NCBI GenBank assembly: GCA_026398895.1
Contig: JAPLRZ010000056.1
Coordinates: 1-62,603 of the forward strand
Length of the DNA: 62,603 nt
From: Methylococcales bacterium
GTDB lineage: Bacteria; Pseudomonadota; Gammaproteobacteria; Methylococcales; Methylomonadaceae
Reading direction: 5' to 3'
Position numbers and translations under genes: made by a program. This document shows positions 36,101 through 43,230 of the stretch, in pieces. The notes beneath the pieces were generated by a model that saw only the letters and a program-made list of their open reading frames with translations, had not been told where the DNA came from and did not search any database. Within the stretch, counting starts at the first letter, position 1. Every line of letters begins with the position of its first letter.

Positions 36101-36245
36101 TGGTACTGGCTACGCTGGTATTTTGACGCAAGCTGGTAAAACCATTTTCATCAATGTAACCCAAGTAAAACGCCGCACCAATGATACTTGCCAGTCCAAA
36201 TAGACTGGCAAGAAAGATAATCCAAAGACGATGACTAGAGTCCAC
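33117..36245 (-). CDS. Membrane-anchored WD40-caspase (peptidase C14)
   Basis: A 1042-aa protein. One membrane segment (7-28) with a short N-terminal tail puts the rest in the periplasm. A linker rich in Thr/Pro (45-100) is followed by WD40-type repeats (about 102-570: VALTHDGRLLTVSDDKTARLW, YSQDGRYLAIGSGSG, TKNGRFVLAALGDGTLRWYD) and WTPEGYFDHSDGA. The C-terminal caspase-like domain begins VSIGIDQYAAAELPKLDNAV. The catalytic pair is LAGHGIS (His866) and IDSCNAGA (Cys920), both intact. GTG start overlapping the upstream lipoprotein gene by 11 bp, so the two are coupled. WD40-caspases of this build are known in cyanobacteria and multicellular proteobacteria, with roles in proteolytic signalling largely unproven. 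It is the second caspase-fold protein in the cluster. Confidence 0.9.
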   Translation of the reverse strand: MDSSHRLWIIFLASLFGLASIIGAAFYLGYIDENGFTSLRQNTSVASTNEVKQLTPEVFSSPAVATTDSAAVEAVITPIEPTTDAVKPLDAPDETPTPRPETGLHTAAINQVALTHDGRLLTVSDDKTARLWSTDTTGEPLVLRVPIGMRNEGTLYTVATSPTKNSAVVGGSTGIDWDKAGSVYGFDLNTGKITGRITGIQGTIRVLTYSQDGRYLAIGSGSGWLRIIDIEGKSLAMDGAICQDMLVAAKFLRDGRLVTACLDGQLQLFDASFHPQAKYKFSEQQRPWRFAVSPKEDQIAVGSLDAAKITLFSLADLKPVTELTGDSQQRGNLSVVAWIGDSIVGAGTYGNAQGIKYMRVWNTVNKQTQESPLAEDTVTDLTPLANGKLAYVTAEPSIGMVDLTGNKSSTRKRSIADFRDAFEGTFAVSEDGATVDFGLQQKGRNPLRFNLVNRTLVHDLVVRTDMHKPVIPSSLTNWRNATHTALNSTPVALDQNEQSRSAASLTENDSTVIGADFSVQYWQTGKLIWHIAVPSSAWAVNLTKNGRFVLAALGDGTLRWYDTKDGRELLALLVNTDERWIAWTPEGYFDHSDGAASMIGYHVNQGKKDSPKFILSEQIHERFYRPDLIGKTILENAPPTLAPTNPSNAKEVVAEHHAPSVRLVSWCVQDKCTEVNSVDEIPQTRSVDSAEIRLRFALKDAGGGIGNVVIRRNKATVTTRTLRSNEMTKNRATEAIIEEKVLLESGDNLITVTAFDADQTIDAGEAIRLPIHYEASTAPDAPTLYIVSIGIDQYAAAELPKLDNAVNDAKGIIDSLVSNTSGLFAAVKPVALLNEQAGLSKIKQVLTQIGKDAKPNDLVVLFLAGHGISIEGRYYFMPHDAKLSGNIKEQVKTTSLTQKMLSDLLSALPTSRVAVLIDSCNAGAFAVMGSVVQNSSRERAWTGSLAQNTGRFVLAGTSTEQEALDGINGHGVFTAVLLDGLSGKADQEVNGNNDHRINIFELQKYTSQRVPEEAHKISPEHSQNVSGFFAGSEFFDLTVSKP

Positions 36246-37191
36246 AGAGCATACTCTCTGGCGTAATCAGACCGACAGAGCCTTCCAAAGCAAAAGCCAC
36301 CTTGGCTTGGGCTTTTGCTGTATCGATTTGATCAACGAAGGCTTTTTGTTTGATTTGATTAGTCTCAGTCACATGGGCTACTTCAACAGCGGCGGGCTTT
36401 ACGGCAGGGACTTGGGATTGACTAACCACTGTGGCACTTTGTGATGGAGTAGTTTTGGTCTTTTTAGTTTTCTTTTTAGACTTTTTAACTTCTTTGGTTA
36501 GAAATACTTCTGGGGTAATTTGAGTAGTATTGGCTTTTTCAGCATACAGAATCGCTTTTGCGTTGGGGCTTTTGTCTAAAATCTTATTGTTAGCATCTTG
36601 GAACTCTGTCAATCGTGCTCCCATTTTTAGACCTAAATCTTGCGCAATTTTAATATCTTCATCGAATTGGTGTCTTAGATCGTCAAGTTGTTTGACAGCT
36701 TTATCACGCGGTATCCGCCCTGCTTTATACTCTGATTTTATGCGTTCGGCAGCTGCAAAACGGCAATCACGCAGCTTGGCAAATGCCAATGACGTTCTGT
36801 CAATTTCACCATTTGCGGTAAGAATGTCGTTGCGTACTGATGCCGCTAATGCTTGTTCATCGGCTATATCTTTCTGCTTGGCGTTATAATAACCACCCAC
36901 ACCACCAGCAACTGCACCGACACCACCGCCTATCAACGCGCCTGTACCAACGTTACCGCCGCCTATTAACGCGCCCAATGCCCCTGTTCCAGCACCGATA
37001 AGTCCGCCAATGACAGCACCTTCAACGACCGATTGCGTGTAATAGTGTTCGGAATCTCTTAATTGACTTCGCCATGTATAGCAAATATCGCTTTTGTCAT
37101 CGTTATGAACATTAAATGCCGAACATCCAGATAAAAGACAAAAACTTACTATCAATAACGGCTTATGACTGTGTTTTGACTGGGGATACAT
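36235..37191 (-). CDS. Glycine-zipper lipoprotein
   Basis: A 318-aa protein with a lipobox LLSGC (Cys23), so it is expected on the inner or outer membrane. Residues 57-99 are a double glycine-zipper (AVIGGLIGAGTGALGALIGG and GALIGGGVGAVAGGVGG), a membrane-inserting motif. The middle (100-210) is helical, and a lysine-rich stretch (234-246) ends before a Val/Pro/Ala-rich tail. Two motifs, ITPEVF at 225-230 and ITPESML at 309-315, recur in form in the next protein (LTPEVF near its membrane anchor). It is the first gene of the leftward cluster with AGGA before the ATG, and is coupled to the caspase gene. It could anchor the caspase or the T6SS envelope complex; this is inference. Confidence 0.75.
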   Translation of the reverse strand: MYPQSKHSHKPLLIVSFCLLSGCSAFNVHNDDKSDICYTWRSQLRDSEHYYTQSVVEGAVIGGLIGAGTGALGALIGGGNVGTGALIGGGVGAVAGGVGGYYNAKQKDIADEQALAASVRNDILTANGEIDRTSLAFAKLRDCRFAAAERIKSEYKAGRIPRDKAVKQLDDLRHQFDEDIKIAQDLGLKMGARLTEFQDANNKILDKSPNAKAILYAEKANTTQITPEVFLTKEVKKSKKKTKKTKTTPSQSATVVSQSQVPAVKPAAVEVAHVTETNQIKQKAFVDQIDTAKAQAKVAFALEGSVGLITPESMLCGL

Positions 37192-37559
37192 GATAGTTGT
37201 CCTAGATTTCTAATTATTATTAGTCTTAATGAGGGCTTTCATTTTGGCATATTTTTAATATTTCAGCCAACTATTACTAACTGATTATTAGGTAATCTTT
37301 AAAATTTGCAATTTAGTAAAAAATAACAGCTGACACATCATATTCAACAGGTGGTTTTTGCTTGTTTCAGCGATGAGGTAGCAAAAAGTAGCAGGGTGTG
37401 ACAGGCAACGCAATAAGCGATAACCATAAAACTATGTTCATACATTAATACTTTTAACTCCTCCACAATTTCGATGCGATATATCCCACGCACGGCAATG
37501 ACAAAAATCCGTTAAAATAGCCGCCATTAAAGTAAAAATCATTCGTCTGAGGTAAAAAC
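37192..37559. promoter_or_regulatory. Divergent intergenic region between the T6SS/caspase cluster and parAB
   Basis: 368 bp without genes that must hold promoters for both directions. Leftward, TTGCAA (37311-37306) and AATAAT (37289-37284) are spaced 16 bases apart, about 95 bases before the lipoprotein start, a plausible sigma-70 promoter. The left half is strongly AT-rich. Rightward, TTAAAAT at 37511-37517 could be a -10 for parA. No parS-like palindrome was found here. Confidence 0.4.
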
Positions 37560-38327
37560 GTGGGTAAAGTCATCGCCGTCACCAATCAAAAAGGTGGCGT
37601 AGGAAAAACAACAACCAGTGTCAATCTTGCGGCATCGTTGGCAGCCGCCAAACGCAGCGTATTGCTTGTAGACCTTGATCCACAAGGCAATGCGGCTATG
37701 GGTTGTGGTATCGATAAACATGATATTCAACATTCCAGTTATGAATTATTAATGGCATCGGTGCCAGCAAGTGAAACTATTATTGAACTACCCGCTATTG
37801 GTTTTTCGGTAATAGCGGGTAATTCAGATTTGACCGCTGCCGAAGTCGAATTAATGCAGGCGACGCGTAAAGAACAACGATTAGCCGATGCCTTATTGCC
37901 GATAAAAGCTAACTATGACTTTATTTTGATTGATTGTCCGCCATCGTTAAATATGTTGACGCTCAATGCAATGGTCGCCGCTGACAGTTTATTAATTCCG
38001 ATGCAATGTGAATATTACGCGCTGGAAGGTTTATCAGCGTTAATGACTACGCTAAAAAATATTCAGGATACGGTGAATCCAAAATTACATTTGGAAGGTA
38101 TTTTGCGTACCATGTACGATGATAGAAACCGTTTGACTAAAGATGTATCCGAACAATTATTACGCTATTTTGGTGATAAAGTGTTTCAAACTTGTATTCC
38201 CAGAAATATTCGTTTAGCCGAAGCTCCGAGTCATGGTTTACCCGTGTTAAGCTACGATAAATCCTCGCGTGGTGCGTTGGCATATATTGCCTTAGTCCGC
38301 GAAATGCTGAAAAAAGAAACGTCATGA
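37560..38327 (+). CDS. parA: Chromosome-partitioning ATPase ParA (Soj)
   Basis: A 255-aa ParA/Soj ATPase that forms a gradient on nucleoid DNA and drives parS-ParB movement. The deviant Walker A KGGVGKTT is at 11-18, with VLLVDLDPQGNA and FILIDCPPSLNMLTLNA after it. Chromosomal type: no N-terminal DNA-binding extension. GTG start with TGAGGT eight bases before. It ends overlapping the next gene by ATGA. In most gammaproteobacteria parAB sit near the origin beside gidAB; here they do not, since ccmCDE follows. Confidence 0.95.
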   Translation: MGKVIAVTNQKGGVGKTTTSVNLAASLAAAKRSVLLVDLDPQGNAAMGCGIDKHDIQHSSYELLMASVPASETIIELPAIGFSVIAGNSDLTAAEVELMQATRKEQRLADALLPIKANYDFILIDCPPSLNMLTLNAMVAADSLLIPMQCEYYALEGLSALMTTLKNIQDTVNPKLHLEGILRTMYDDRNRLTKDVSEQLLRYFGDKVFQTCIPRNIRLAEAPSHGLPVLSYDKSSRGALAYIALVREMLKKETS

Positions 38328-38542
38328 CTGCGCAAAAACGTGGTTTAGGGCGTGGGCTGGAAGCCTTATTAGTCGATGTTTCTACTCAAGAAACAGCGCA
38401 ACTTAGCTCAACGAGCGTACTCGTCAAAGCGATACAAACAGAAAACGCCAATTTGATTAAAGAAGCCGACGTTTTAAAGGCATTGCTGGAAGACTTTGAA
38501 ACACTGGTACGCACTCTCAACATAGACAAACCAACAATATGA
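38324..38542 (+). CDS. Small ParB N-terminus-like protein between parA and parB
   Basis: A 72-aa protein that overlaps parA by ATGA and parB by ATGA, so all three are translationally coupled. Its first 20 residues, TAQKRGLGRGLEALLVDVST, copy the start of the neighbouring ParB (NVKKRGLGRGLDALLGDVST), the peptide by which ParB binds and stimulates ParA. No CTP-binding, helix-turn-helix or dimer domain follows; instead there is a short helical, probably coiled-coil tail (LVKAIQTENANLIKEADVLK). It looks like a partial duplication of parB kept as its own gene. It could modulate ParA ATPase without binding parS; function is inference. Confidence 0.75.
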   Translation: MTAQKRGLGRGLEALLVDVSTQETAQLSSTSVLVKAIQTENANLIKEADVLKALLEDFETLVRTLNIDKPTI

Positions 38543-39387
38543 ATGTAAAAAAACGTGGGCTAGGGCGCGGGTTAGACGCTTTATTAGGCGATGTTTCCAC
38601 GACTCAAGAAAGACATCATGCCCTAGAAACGCTACCTATCGAATATCTACAACGCGGTAAATACCAGCCACGCAAAGACATTAATCCCGAAAAGCTGCAA
38701 GACTTAGCCAACTCGATTAAAGCTCAAGGCATTATTCAGCCTATCGTAGTGCGTTCTGTTGGTCATAATCAATACGAAATTGTCGCTGGTGAACGGCGTT
38801 GGCGAGCCGCACAATTAGCGGGCTTAGCCGAAGTGCCTGTGGTGATTAAAGATGTTGATGACCACGCGGCAATGGCAATCGCGCTCATTGAAAATATTCA
38901 ACGCGAAGACCTTAACCCGTTAGAAGAAGCGGACGCGCTAAAACGCTTATTGGAAGAGTTTTCCATGACGCATCAACAAATTGCTGATGCCATTGGTAAA
39001 TCTCGCGCTACCGTCAGCAACTTATTAAGACTCATCGACTTACAGCCTGAGGTAAAAACGCTGTTAATTAATAAGCAGCTAGACATGGGACACGCACGTG
39101 CTTTACTTGCTTTAGAGGGTAATAGGCAAATCGAAGCGGCGCGTAAAATAGCCAAAGAAGGCTTAACCGTCAGAGCCGCTGAACGTTTGATTAGAGAGTT
39201 ACAGCTAGATCCAAAACAGCCTAAAATAAAAGTGATAGACCATGACACCGTGCGTTTACAAGACGATTTGACCGCCAAACTCGGCGCGAAAGTGGTCATC
39301 GATCACAAAGACAACGGCACAGGAAAAGTAGTAATTACCTATTCCAGTTTAGAAGAACTGGATGGTATTATTGAACAGATTAAATAA
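38539..39387 (+). CDS. parB: Chromosome-partitioning protein ParB (Spo0J)
   Basis: A 282-aa ParB. The N-terminal ParA-binding peptide KRGLGRGLDALL is at 5-16. The CTPase domain has GKYQPRKDI and the arginine-rich GERRWR at 84-89 and ENIQREDLNPLEEA near 118. A helix-turn-helix for parS lies at about 144-165 (THQQIADAIGKSRATVSNLL), and the C-terminal dimerisation domain ends in the usual YSSLEELDGIIEQIK. Complete. A parS sequence (TGTTTCACGTGAAACA type) was not noticed in the window. Confidence 0.95.
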   Translation: MNVKKRGLGRGLDALLGDVSTTQERHHALETLPIEYLQRGKYQPRKDINPEKLQDLANSIKAQGIIQPIVVRSVGHNQYEIVAGERRWRAAQLAGLAEVPVVIKDVDDHAAMAIALIENIQREDLNPLEEADALKRLLEEFSMTHQQIADAIGKSRATVSNLLRLIDLQPEVKTLLINKQLDMGHARALLALEGNRQIEAARKIAKEGLTVRAAERLIRELQLDPKQPKIKVIDHDTVRLQDDLTAKLGAKVVIDHKDNGTGKVVITYSSLEELDGIIEQIK

Positions 39388-39421
39388 CGGTAAGGGTAAA
39401 TAGTGAGTTCTGTGCGCTATC

Positions 39422-39451
39422 GGGAATCAAAAAATATGTTTTTGATTTCCC
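39422..39451. terminator. Hairpin after parB
   Basis: GGGAATCAAAAA pairs with TTTTTGATTTCCC (one bulge) around a short loop, 34 bp after the parB stop. The T-run is inside the stem, so it is an untypical terminator; it may just separate parAB from ccmC. Confidence 0.4.
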
Positions 39452-39644
39452 CTGTTACGAAATCACTTTTATTTTCACTGCTACCAACAATTCGCAGGTA
39501 TTGCTTGCAATAACAATCACCAAAAATCAAAATGCTGTTACGTTATAATGCAGTAGTAGCGACGGCTTAACTAACACCGTCTAGGTTGGGCAAGAAAATT
39601 CGCCTACAATTTCATATTTTTACTCTAAACCTTATTGATACCTC

Positions 39645-40409
39645 ATGTTTTTAATTCCAGACCCTGTCGTTCGTTTTTTTCACCGCATGGCTTCACCACC
39701 GCATTTTTACGCGCTTACCGAAAAATTAATGCCGTGGCTAGTGGTGATTTTTGTGTTATTAACCGCCGCTGGTTTATATGGCGGTTTATATTTAGCCCCC
39801 TCTGATTATCAGCAAGGTGATAGTTATCGTATTATTTATATTCATGTGCCTAGCGCGTGGATGTCGCTGTTTATTTATATCGTCATGGCAGTCGCTGGCG
39901 GTATCGGCTTAATATGGCGCATTAAATTGGCGGAAGTGGTGGCGATTAGCAGTGCGCCGATTGGTGCAAGTTTTACCTTTATTGCCTTAGTCACTGGCTC
40001 ATTATGGGGGAAACCGATGTGGGGAACGTGGTGGGTATGGGATGCGCGGCTCACGTCGGAATTGATTTTATTGTTTTTGTATCTGGGCGTGATTGGTTTG
40101 TATGGCGCGATAGATGATAAACGTGTCGCTTCCAAAGCGATAGCGATTTTGGCATTGGTTGGCGTGGTCAATATTCCCATTATTCACTATTCAGTCGAAT
40201 GGTGGAATACGCTACATCAGGGGCCAACGGTGACTAAAATGGATAAACCGTCTATTCATATCACCATGCTAGTACCGCTGTTATTAATGGCTTTGTCTTT
40301 TAAAGTTTATTATATAATCGCCATGCTACAGCGGGCGAGAGTCGAATTATTACAGCGTGAACGCAATGCCCAATGGGTGAAATTGTTATTATCAGAGGAC
40401 GCATCATGA
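39645..40409 (+). CDS. ccmC: Haem-handling membrane protein CcmC
   Basis: A 254-aa integral membrane protein of cytochrome c maturation system I. It has about six membrane segments and the periplasmic tryptophan-rich motif WGTWWVWDARLTSEL, with HVPSAWMS and IHYSVEWWNTLHQGPTV providing the flanking histidines that hold haem for transfer to CcmE. The genes for the ABC part, ccmA and ccmB, which usually precede it, are not here; 256 bp of non-coding sequence lie upstream. Overlaps ccmD by ATGA. Confidence 0.95.
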   Translation: MFLIPDPVVRFFHRMASPPHFYALTEKLMPWLVVIFVLLTAAGLYGGLYLAPSDYQQGDSYRIIYIHVPSAWMSLFIYIVMAVAGGIGLIWRIKLAEVVAISSAPIGASFTFIALVTGSLWGKPMWGTWWVWDARLTSELILLFLYLGVIGLYGAIDDKRVASKAIAILALVGVVNIPIIHYSVEWWNTLHQGPTVTKMDKPSIHITMLVPLLLMALSFKVYYIIAMLQRARVELLQRERNAQWVKLLLSEDAS

Positions 40410-40570
40410 CACTGTCAGAGTTTTTCAATATGGGCGGTTACGCCTTTTATGTGTGGACTTCTTACGGGCTAACGCTGGTTGTTTTGCTTGCTAACATCAT
40501 TGTCCCAATCGTGCAGCGCAAACAATTATTACGCTCTTTATCTCTTAAGCAACAACGGTCAGAACCATGA
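40406..40570 (+). CDS. ccmD: Haem exporter small subunit CcmD
   Basis: A 54-aa single-pass membrane protein that helps release holo-CcmE. It reads MTLSEFFNMGGYAFYVWTSY and then a hydrophobic helix and a basic tail, typical of CcmD. The ATG at 40406 overlaps the ccmC stop (ATGA) and is preferred to starts further upstream that would lie inside ccmC. It overlaps ccmE by 4 bp. Confidence 0.9.
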   Translation: MTLSEFFNMGGYAFYVWTSYGLTLVVLLANIIVPIVQRKQLLRSLSLKQQRSEP

Positions 40571-41013
40571 AACCTGCTAGAAAACAACGCTTGATACTCA
40601 TTACTTTAATGCTCATCGGTGCGAGTATTGCCACCGCATTTGCGTTAAAATCATTCAATGAAAACTTGATGTACTTTTTTTCTACCACCGATGTTGTCGA
40701 TGGTAAAGCTCCCAAAGACGCGCTGTTTCGTTTAGGTGGCATGGTGATTAAAGGCACAGTTGAACGCCCGAATGATGGCATGATGGTACGTTTTAAACTC
40801 ACTGACTTTAGCAAAGAAGTCACGGTTGAATACACAGGCATACTGCCCGATTTATTTCGTGAAGGGCAGGGCATTGTTGCACACGGAAAACTCAATGACA
40901 AAGGTGTGTTTATTGCCGAAGAAGTATTAGCCAAGCATGATGAAAATTATATGCCGCCTGAAGTGAAAAGTAGTTTGAAAAATCAGTCTGCACCTGCCAC
41001 AAATCCAAAATAA
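40567..41013 (+). CDS. ccmE: Haem chaperone CcmE
   Basis: A 148-aa periplasmic haem chaperone anchored by an N-terminal helix (8-28). The OB-fold body contains FRLGGMVIKGTVER and VEYTGILPDLFREGQG. The haem-binding histidine is His124 in AKHDENYMP, the standard HxxxY motif. The C-terminal tail is short and hydrophilic. The rest of system I (ccmF, ccmG, ccmH) does not follow; a nested repeat does. Confidence 0.95.
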   Translation: MKPARKQRLILITLMLIGASIATAFALKSFNENLMYFFSTTDVVDGKAPKDALFRLGGMVIKGTVERPNDGMMVRFKLTDFSKEVTVEYTGILPDLFREGQGIVAHGKLNDKGVFIAEEVLAKHDENYMPPEVKSSLKNQSAPATNPK

Positions 41014-41046
41014 CGGTAGTGAGTTAAAGCGGTTATTCAGATTTTA

Positions 41047-41267
41047 ATGACTGCCAGTCCTTTGAAGGCATCGGTATCTACACAAGTGCTATTACTCCTT
41101 CTCCAGAGGGAGAAGGTTGGGATGAGGGGAAATGTAACTACTTGATTTTATTCTCCTCACCCAAACCCTCTCCAGCAGGAGAGGGAGTTTGGCGTTTTTA
41201 TAAGCCATTGTTTTTATTGTGCTGAATTGTGTGTAGATACCTATGCCTTTGAAAGACTGGCAGTCAT
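41047..41267. repeat. Nested palindromic element
   Basis: Outer arms of about 38 bp: ATGACTGCCAGTCCTTTGAA followed by GGCATCGGTATCTACACA at the left, matched in reverse at 41229-41267. The ends are the same 14-mer found in the 34-bp hairpins elsewhere. Inside (41093-41188) is another inverted repeat, CTCCTTCTCCAGAGGGAGAA against CTCTCCAGCAGGAGAGGGAG, which resembles a very widespread intergenic repeat. The arrangement looks like one repeat inserted into another. Confidence 0.7.
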
Positions 41268-41289
41268 GTTTAAACTGATGACTGCGTTG

Positions 41290-42297
41290 TTATGCAGAAT
41301 TTTCTCTTTTATACAAAATAGACGAGTAAACCGATAGCGCGATTAATACCGCACCGACTAAGCCTGTGATGACTTCTGGAATTTCATGAACCATGCTGAT
41401 TAACATGATAGCCGCCAGCGTACCTATCGCATAATGTGCGCCGTGTTCTAAAAACACATATTCATCCAACGTGCCTTGACGCACTAAATAGACCGTCAAA
41501 CTCCGTACAAACATTGCACCAATCGCTAAGCCTAGCATGATGATGACCACGTCTTGAGTAATCGCAAACGCGCCGATAACACCATCAAATGAAAACGATG
41601 CGTCTAATACTTCAAGGTATAAAAAGCTCATCATACTGCCTTTTTTTAAGGCATTGGCAAGTTCTTCACCTTCTTCTTCATCTTCAAATAAAGCCGCCAT
41701 ACTGCCAACGACAACGTATAACATCACGCCGCCGACACCTGCCATTAACACTTCAAAACGGATGGGTTCAGGTAGCCAGTGATTAATTAACAGTAATAAT
41801 CCCAATGATAGTATCACCTCGATGGATTCGAGTTTACCAAACTCCGATAATTTTTCTTCAATATAACCTAGCCAATGCAATTCTTTTTCAGCGTTAAAAA
41901 TGAACGAGAAAAATACCATCAGCAAGAACATTCCACCAAAGGCGGCAATTTCAACGTGGGCATTATTTAAATGTTCCGCATACACCATAGGATTGTGTAA
42001 TGCCATATCTGCCACGCCCAAAAAGCCCATGCCTGTGGCGACAGAGACGATAGCGATAGGAAATATTAAACGCATACCAAATACCGCGACTAAAATACCG
42101 TAAGTTAAAAAGTATTGTTGCCAGCGTTCATCCATACGCTTTAGGATAGAGGCATTCACTACCGCGTTATCAAATGATAAACTCACTTCCAAAACACCTA
42201 GAATAATGGCGATAAACGCGCCCATTAATCCACCCCAAAAAAATGCGGCGACTAAACAAATAGCCGTCACGATAAAAGAAAGACGAAAATGCTGCAT
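41290..42297 (-). CDS. DUF475 (TerC-like) integral membrane protein
   Basis: A 335-aa polytopic membrane protein of the DUF475 family, related to TerC/Alx. It has about nine hydrophobic helices and the acidic membrane motifs EVSLSFDNAVVNASIL near the N-terminus and LEVLDASFSFDGVIGAFA in the second half, the two repeats that in this family probably bind a metal ion. A charged loop DEEEGEELANALKK separates the halves. TerC-type proteins are linked to metal export and folding of membrane proteins; the exact job here is unknown. Isolated gene between repeats. Confidence 0.85.
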   Translation of the reverse strand: MQHFRLSFIVTAICLVAAFFWGGLMGAFIAIILGVLEVSLSFDNAVVNASILKRMDERWQQYFLTYGILVAVFGMRLIFPIAIVSVATGMGFLGVADMALHNPMVYAEHLNNAHVEIAAFGGMFLLMVFFSFIFNAEKELHWLGYIEEKLSEFGKLESIEVILSLGLLLLINHWLPEPIRFEVLMAGVGGVMLYVVVGSMAALFEDEEEGEELANALKKGSMMSFLYLEVLDASFSFDGVIGAFAITQDVVIIMLGLAIGAMFVRSLTVYLVRQGTLDEYVFLEHGAHYAIGTLAAIMLISMVHEIPEVITGLVGAVLIALSVYSSILYKRENSA

Positions 42298-42408
42298 AAA
42301 AATACCTATCGGTTACTGTTTTAGTTAAGTAACTATAAGTCGATTTATTTTAAAATCAACTTTTAATGAAACTGACGGAATGACAAAATAGGTTTAACAA
42401 TTGAATTG

Positions 42409-42533
42409 TTAAACTGTGTCTATTTAGAAACCAATAGTTTTAGATTAAAGCGTTCGTACCGATCTTGTCGAAACATAGGCGACTTAAGCGTTCAGTTCAG
42501 AACGCACTAAAAACTATGGGGTAGTGGATTAAA
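42409..42533. repeat. MITE-like repeat, copy A (left of cytochrome c4)
   Basis: About 125 bp with inverted ends: TTTAGAAACCAATAGTTTTAG at the left is mirrored by CTAAAAACTATGGGG at the right. The centre holds TTAAAGCGTTCGT and CTTGTCGAA. A second copy in the same orientation lies at 43231-43358. Confidence 0.7.
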
Positions 42534-42555
42534 TCTGTTGTTTTTACTTTTGAGT

Positions 42556-42589
42556 ATGACTGCCAGTCCTTTGAAGGACTGGCAGTCAT
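42556..42589. repeat. 34-bp perfect hairpin repeat
   Basis: ATGACTGCCAGTCC TTTGAA GGACTGGCAGTCAT, a perfect 14-bp inverted repeat. Other copies: 53110-53143, 54696-54729, and as arm ends at 41047 and 41267. It lies 28 bp beyond the cytochrome c4 stop codon and might end its transcript, though without a T-run. Confidence 0.85.
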
Positions 42590-42616
42590 TAATATATCGC
42601 TAACCCGCCCCCCAAA

Positions 42617-43180
42617 TTATAAAGAGCCAAAATAAGCCGCTAATCCCTTAATATCCTCTTCAGAAATTGATCCTGCGATTGCCTGCATATGACCATTTTT
42701 GCGTGATCCTTCTTTAAAATGGGTTAATTGCTTAACTAAATAATCAGGTTGTTGACCTGCTAATCGGGGAAATTGCCCATTACCCACGCCGTTTTCACCA
42801 TGACAACCCATGCACATTGCCGATTTAGTTTGCGCGGCTTTAGCCAAGGTAGCATCACCGCCCGCTTTAACCGCAGGTAAGCTAGAAAAATAAGCCGCCA
42901 GATTATCCATGTCCGTATCACTCAAATTCGCCGCTATAGGTTGCATGATAGGACTGTTGCGGCTTGCCGACTTAAATGCTTTCAATTGAATAACGATATA
43001 AGTCGCTTGCTGAGCGGCTAAACTAGGAAATTGCGTACTGCCTTCACCTTTTGCGCCGTGACAACCTGTACAGTTAGCAGATTTTTGTTCACCTGCTGCT
43101 TTATCAACCGCCAAAACGGGCATTGCCAAAAAAAAGCTAAGCAATAAAGAAACGGTAATCGATTTTTTTAGGGTATTCAT
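42617..43180 (-). CDS. Dihaem cytochrome c4
   Basis: A 187-aa periplasmic dihaem cytochrome made of two similar class I domains. Signal peptide 1-24 (cut after VLA). Haem sites are CTGCH at 37-41 and CMGCH at 123-127. The axial methionines are likely Met79 (SPIMQPIAANL) and Met165 (GHMQAIAGSI), and both domains end LAAYF-SL. It passes electrons to terminal oxidases such as cbb3. A GAGGTGA site precedes the ATG. It is flanked on both sides by copies of the same repeat. Confidence 0.95.
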   Translation of the reverse strand: MNTLKKSITVSLLLSFFLAMPVLAVDKAAGEQKSANCTGCHGAKGEGSTQFPSLAAQQATYIVIQLKAFKSASRNSPIMQPIAANLSDTDMDNLAAYFSSLPAVKAGGDATLAKAAQTKSAMCMGCHGENGVGNGQFPRLAGQQPDYLVKQLTHFKEGSRKNGHMQAIAGSISEEDIKGLAAYFGSL

Positions 43181-43230
43181 AACTCACCTCATGCTATTAA
43201 TGGATTGTTGCTGAAAACAAAATGACCTTG

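Noticed and set aside
27735..36245. Anti-phage caspase/CHAT defence system (gasdermin or Craspase type)
   Set aside because: Both proteases are predicted to be extracytoplasmic, and no gasdermin, Cas7-11, effector pore or NTPase sensor is nearby. The two-partner secretion and T6SS context fits an envelope role better.
37192..37559. parS site or replication origin near parAB
   Set aside because: No TGTTTCACGTGAAACA-like palindrome, DnaA-box cluster or gidAB/rpmH neighbours were found.
39060..39110. CACGTG-containing string in parB as a parS site
   Set aside because: Only the central 6-mer matches; the flanking bases do not fit the 16-bp consensus.
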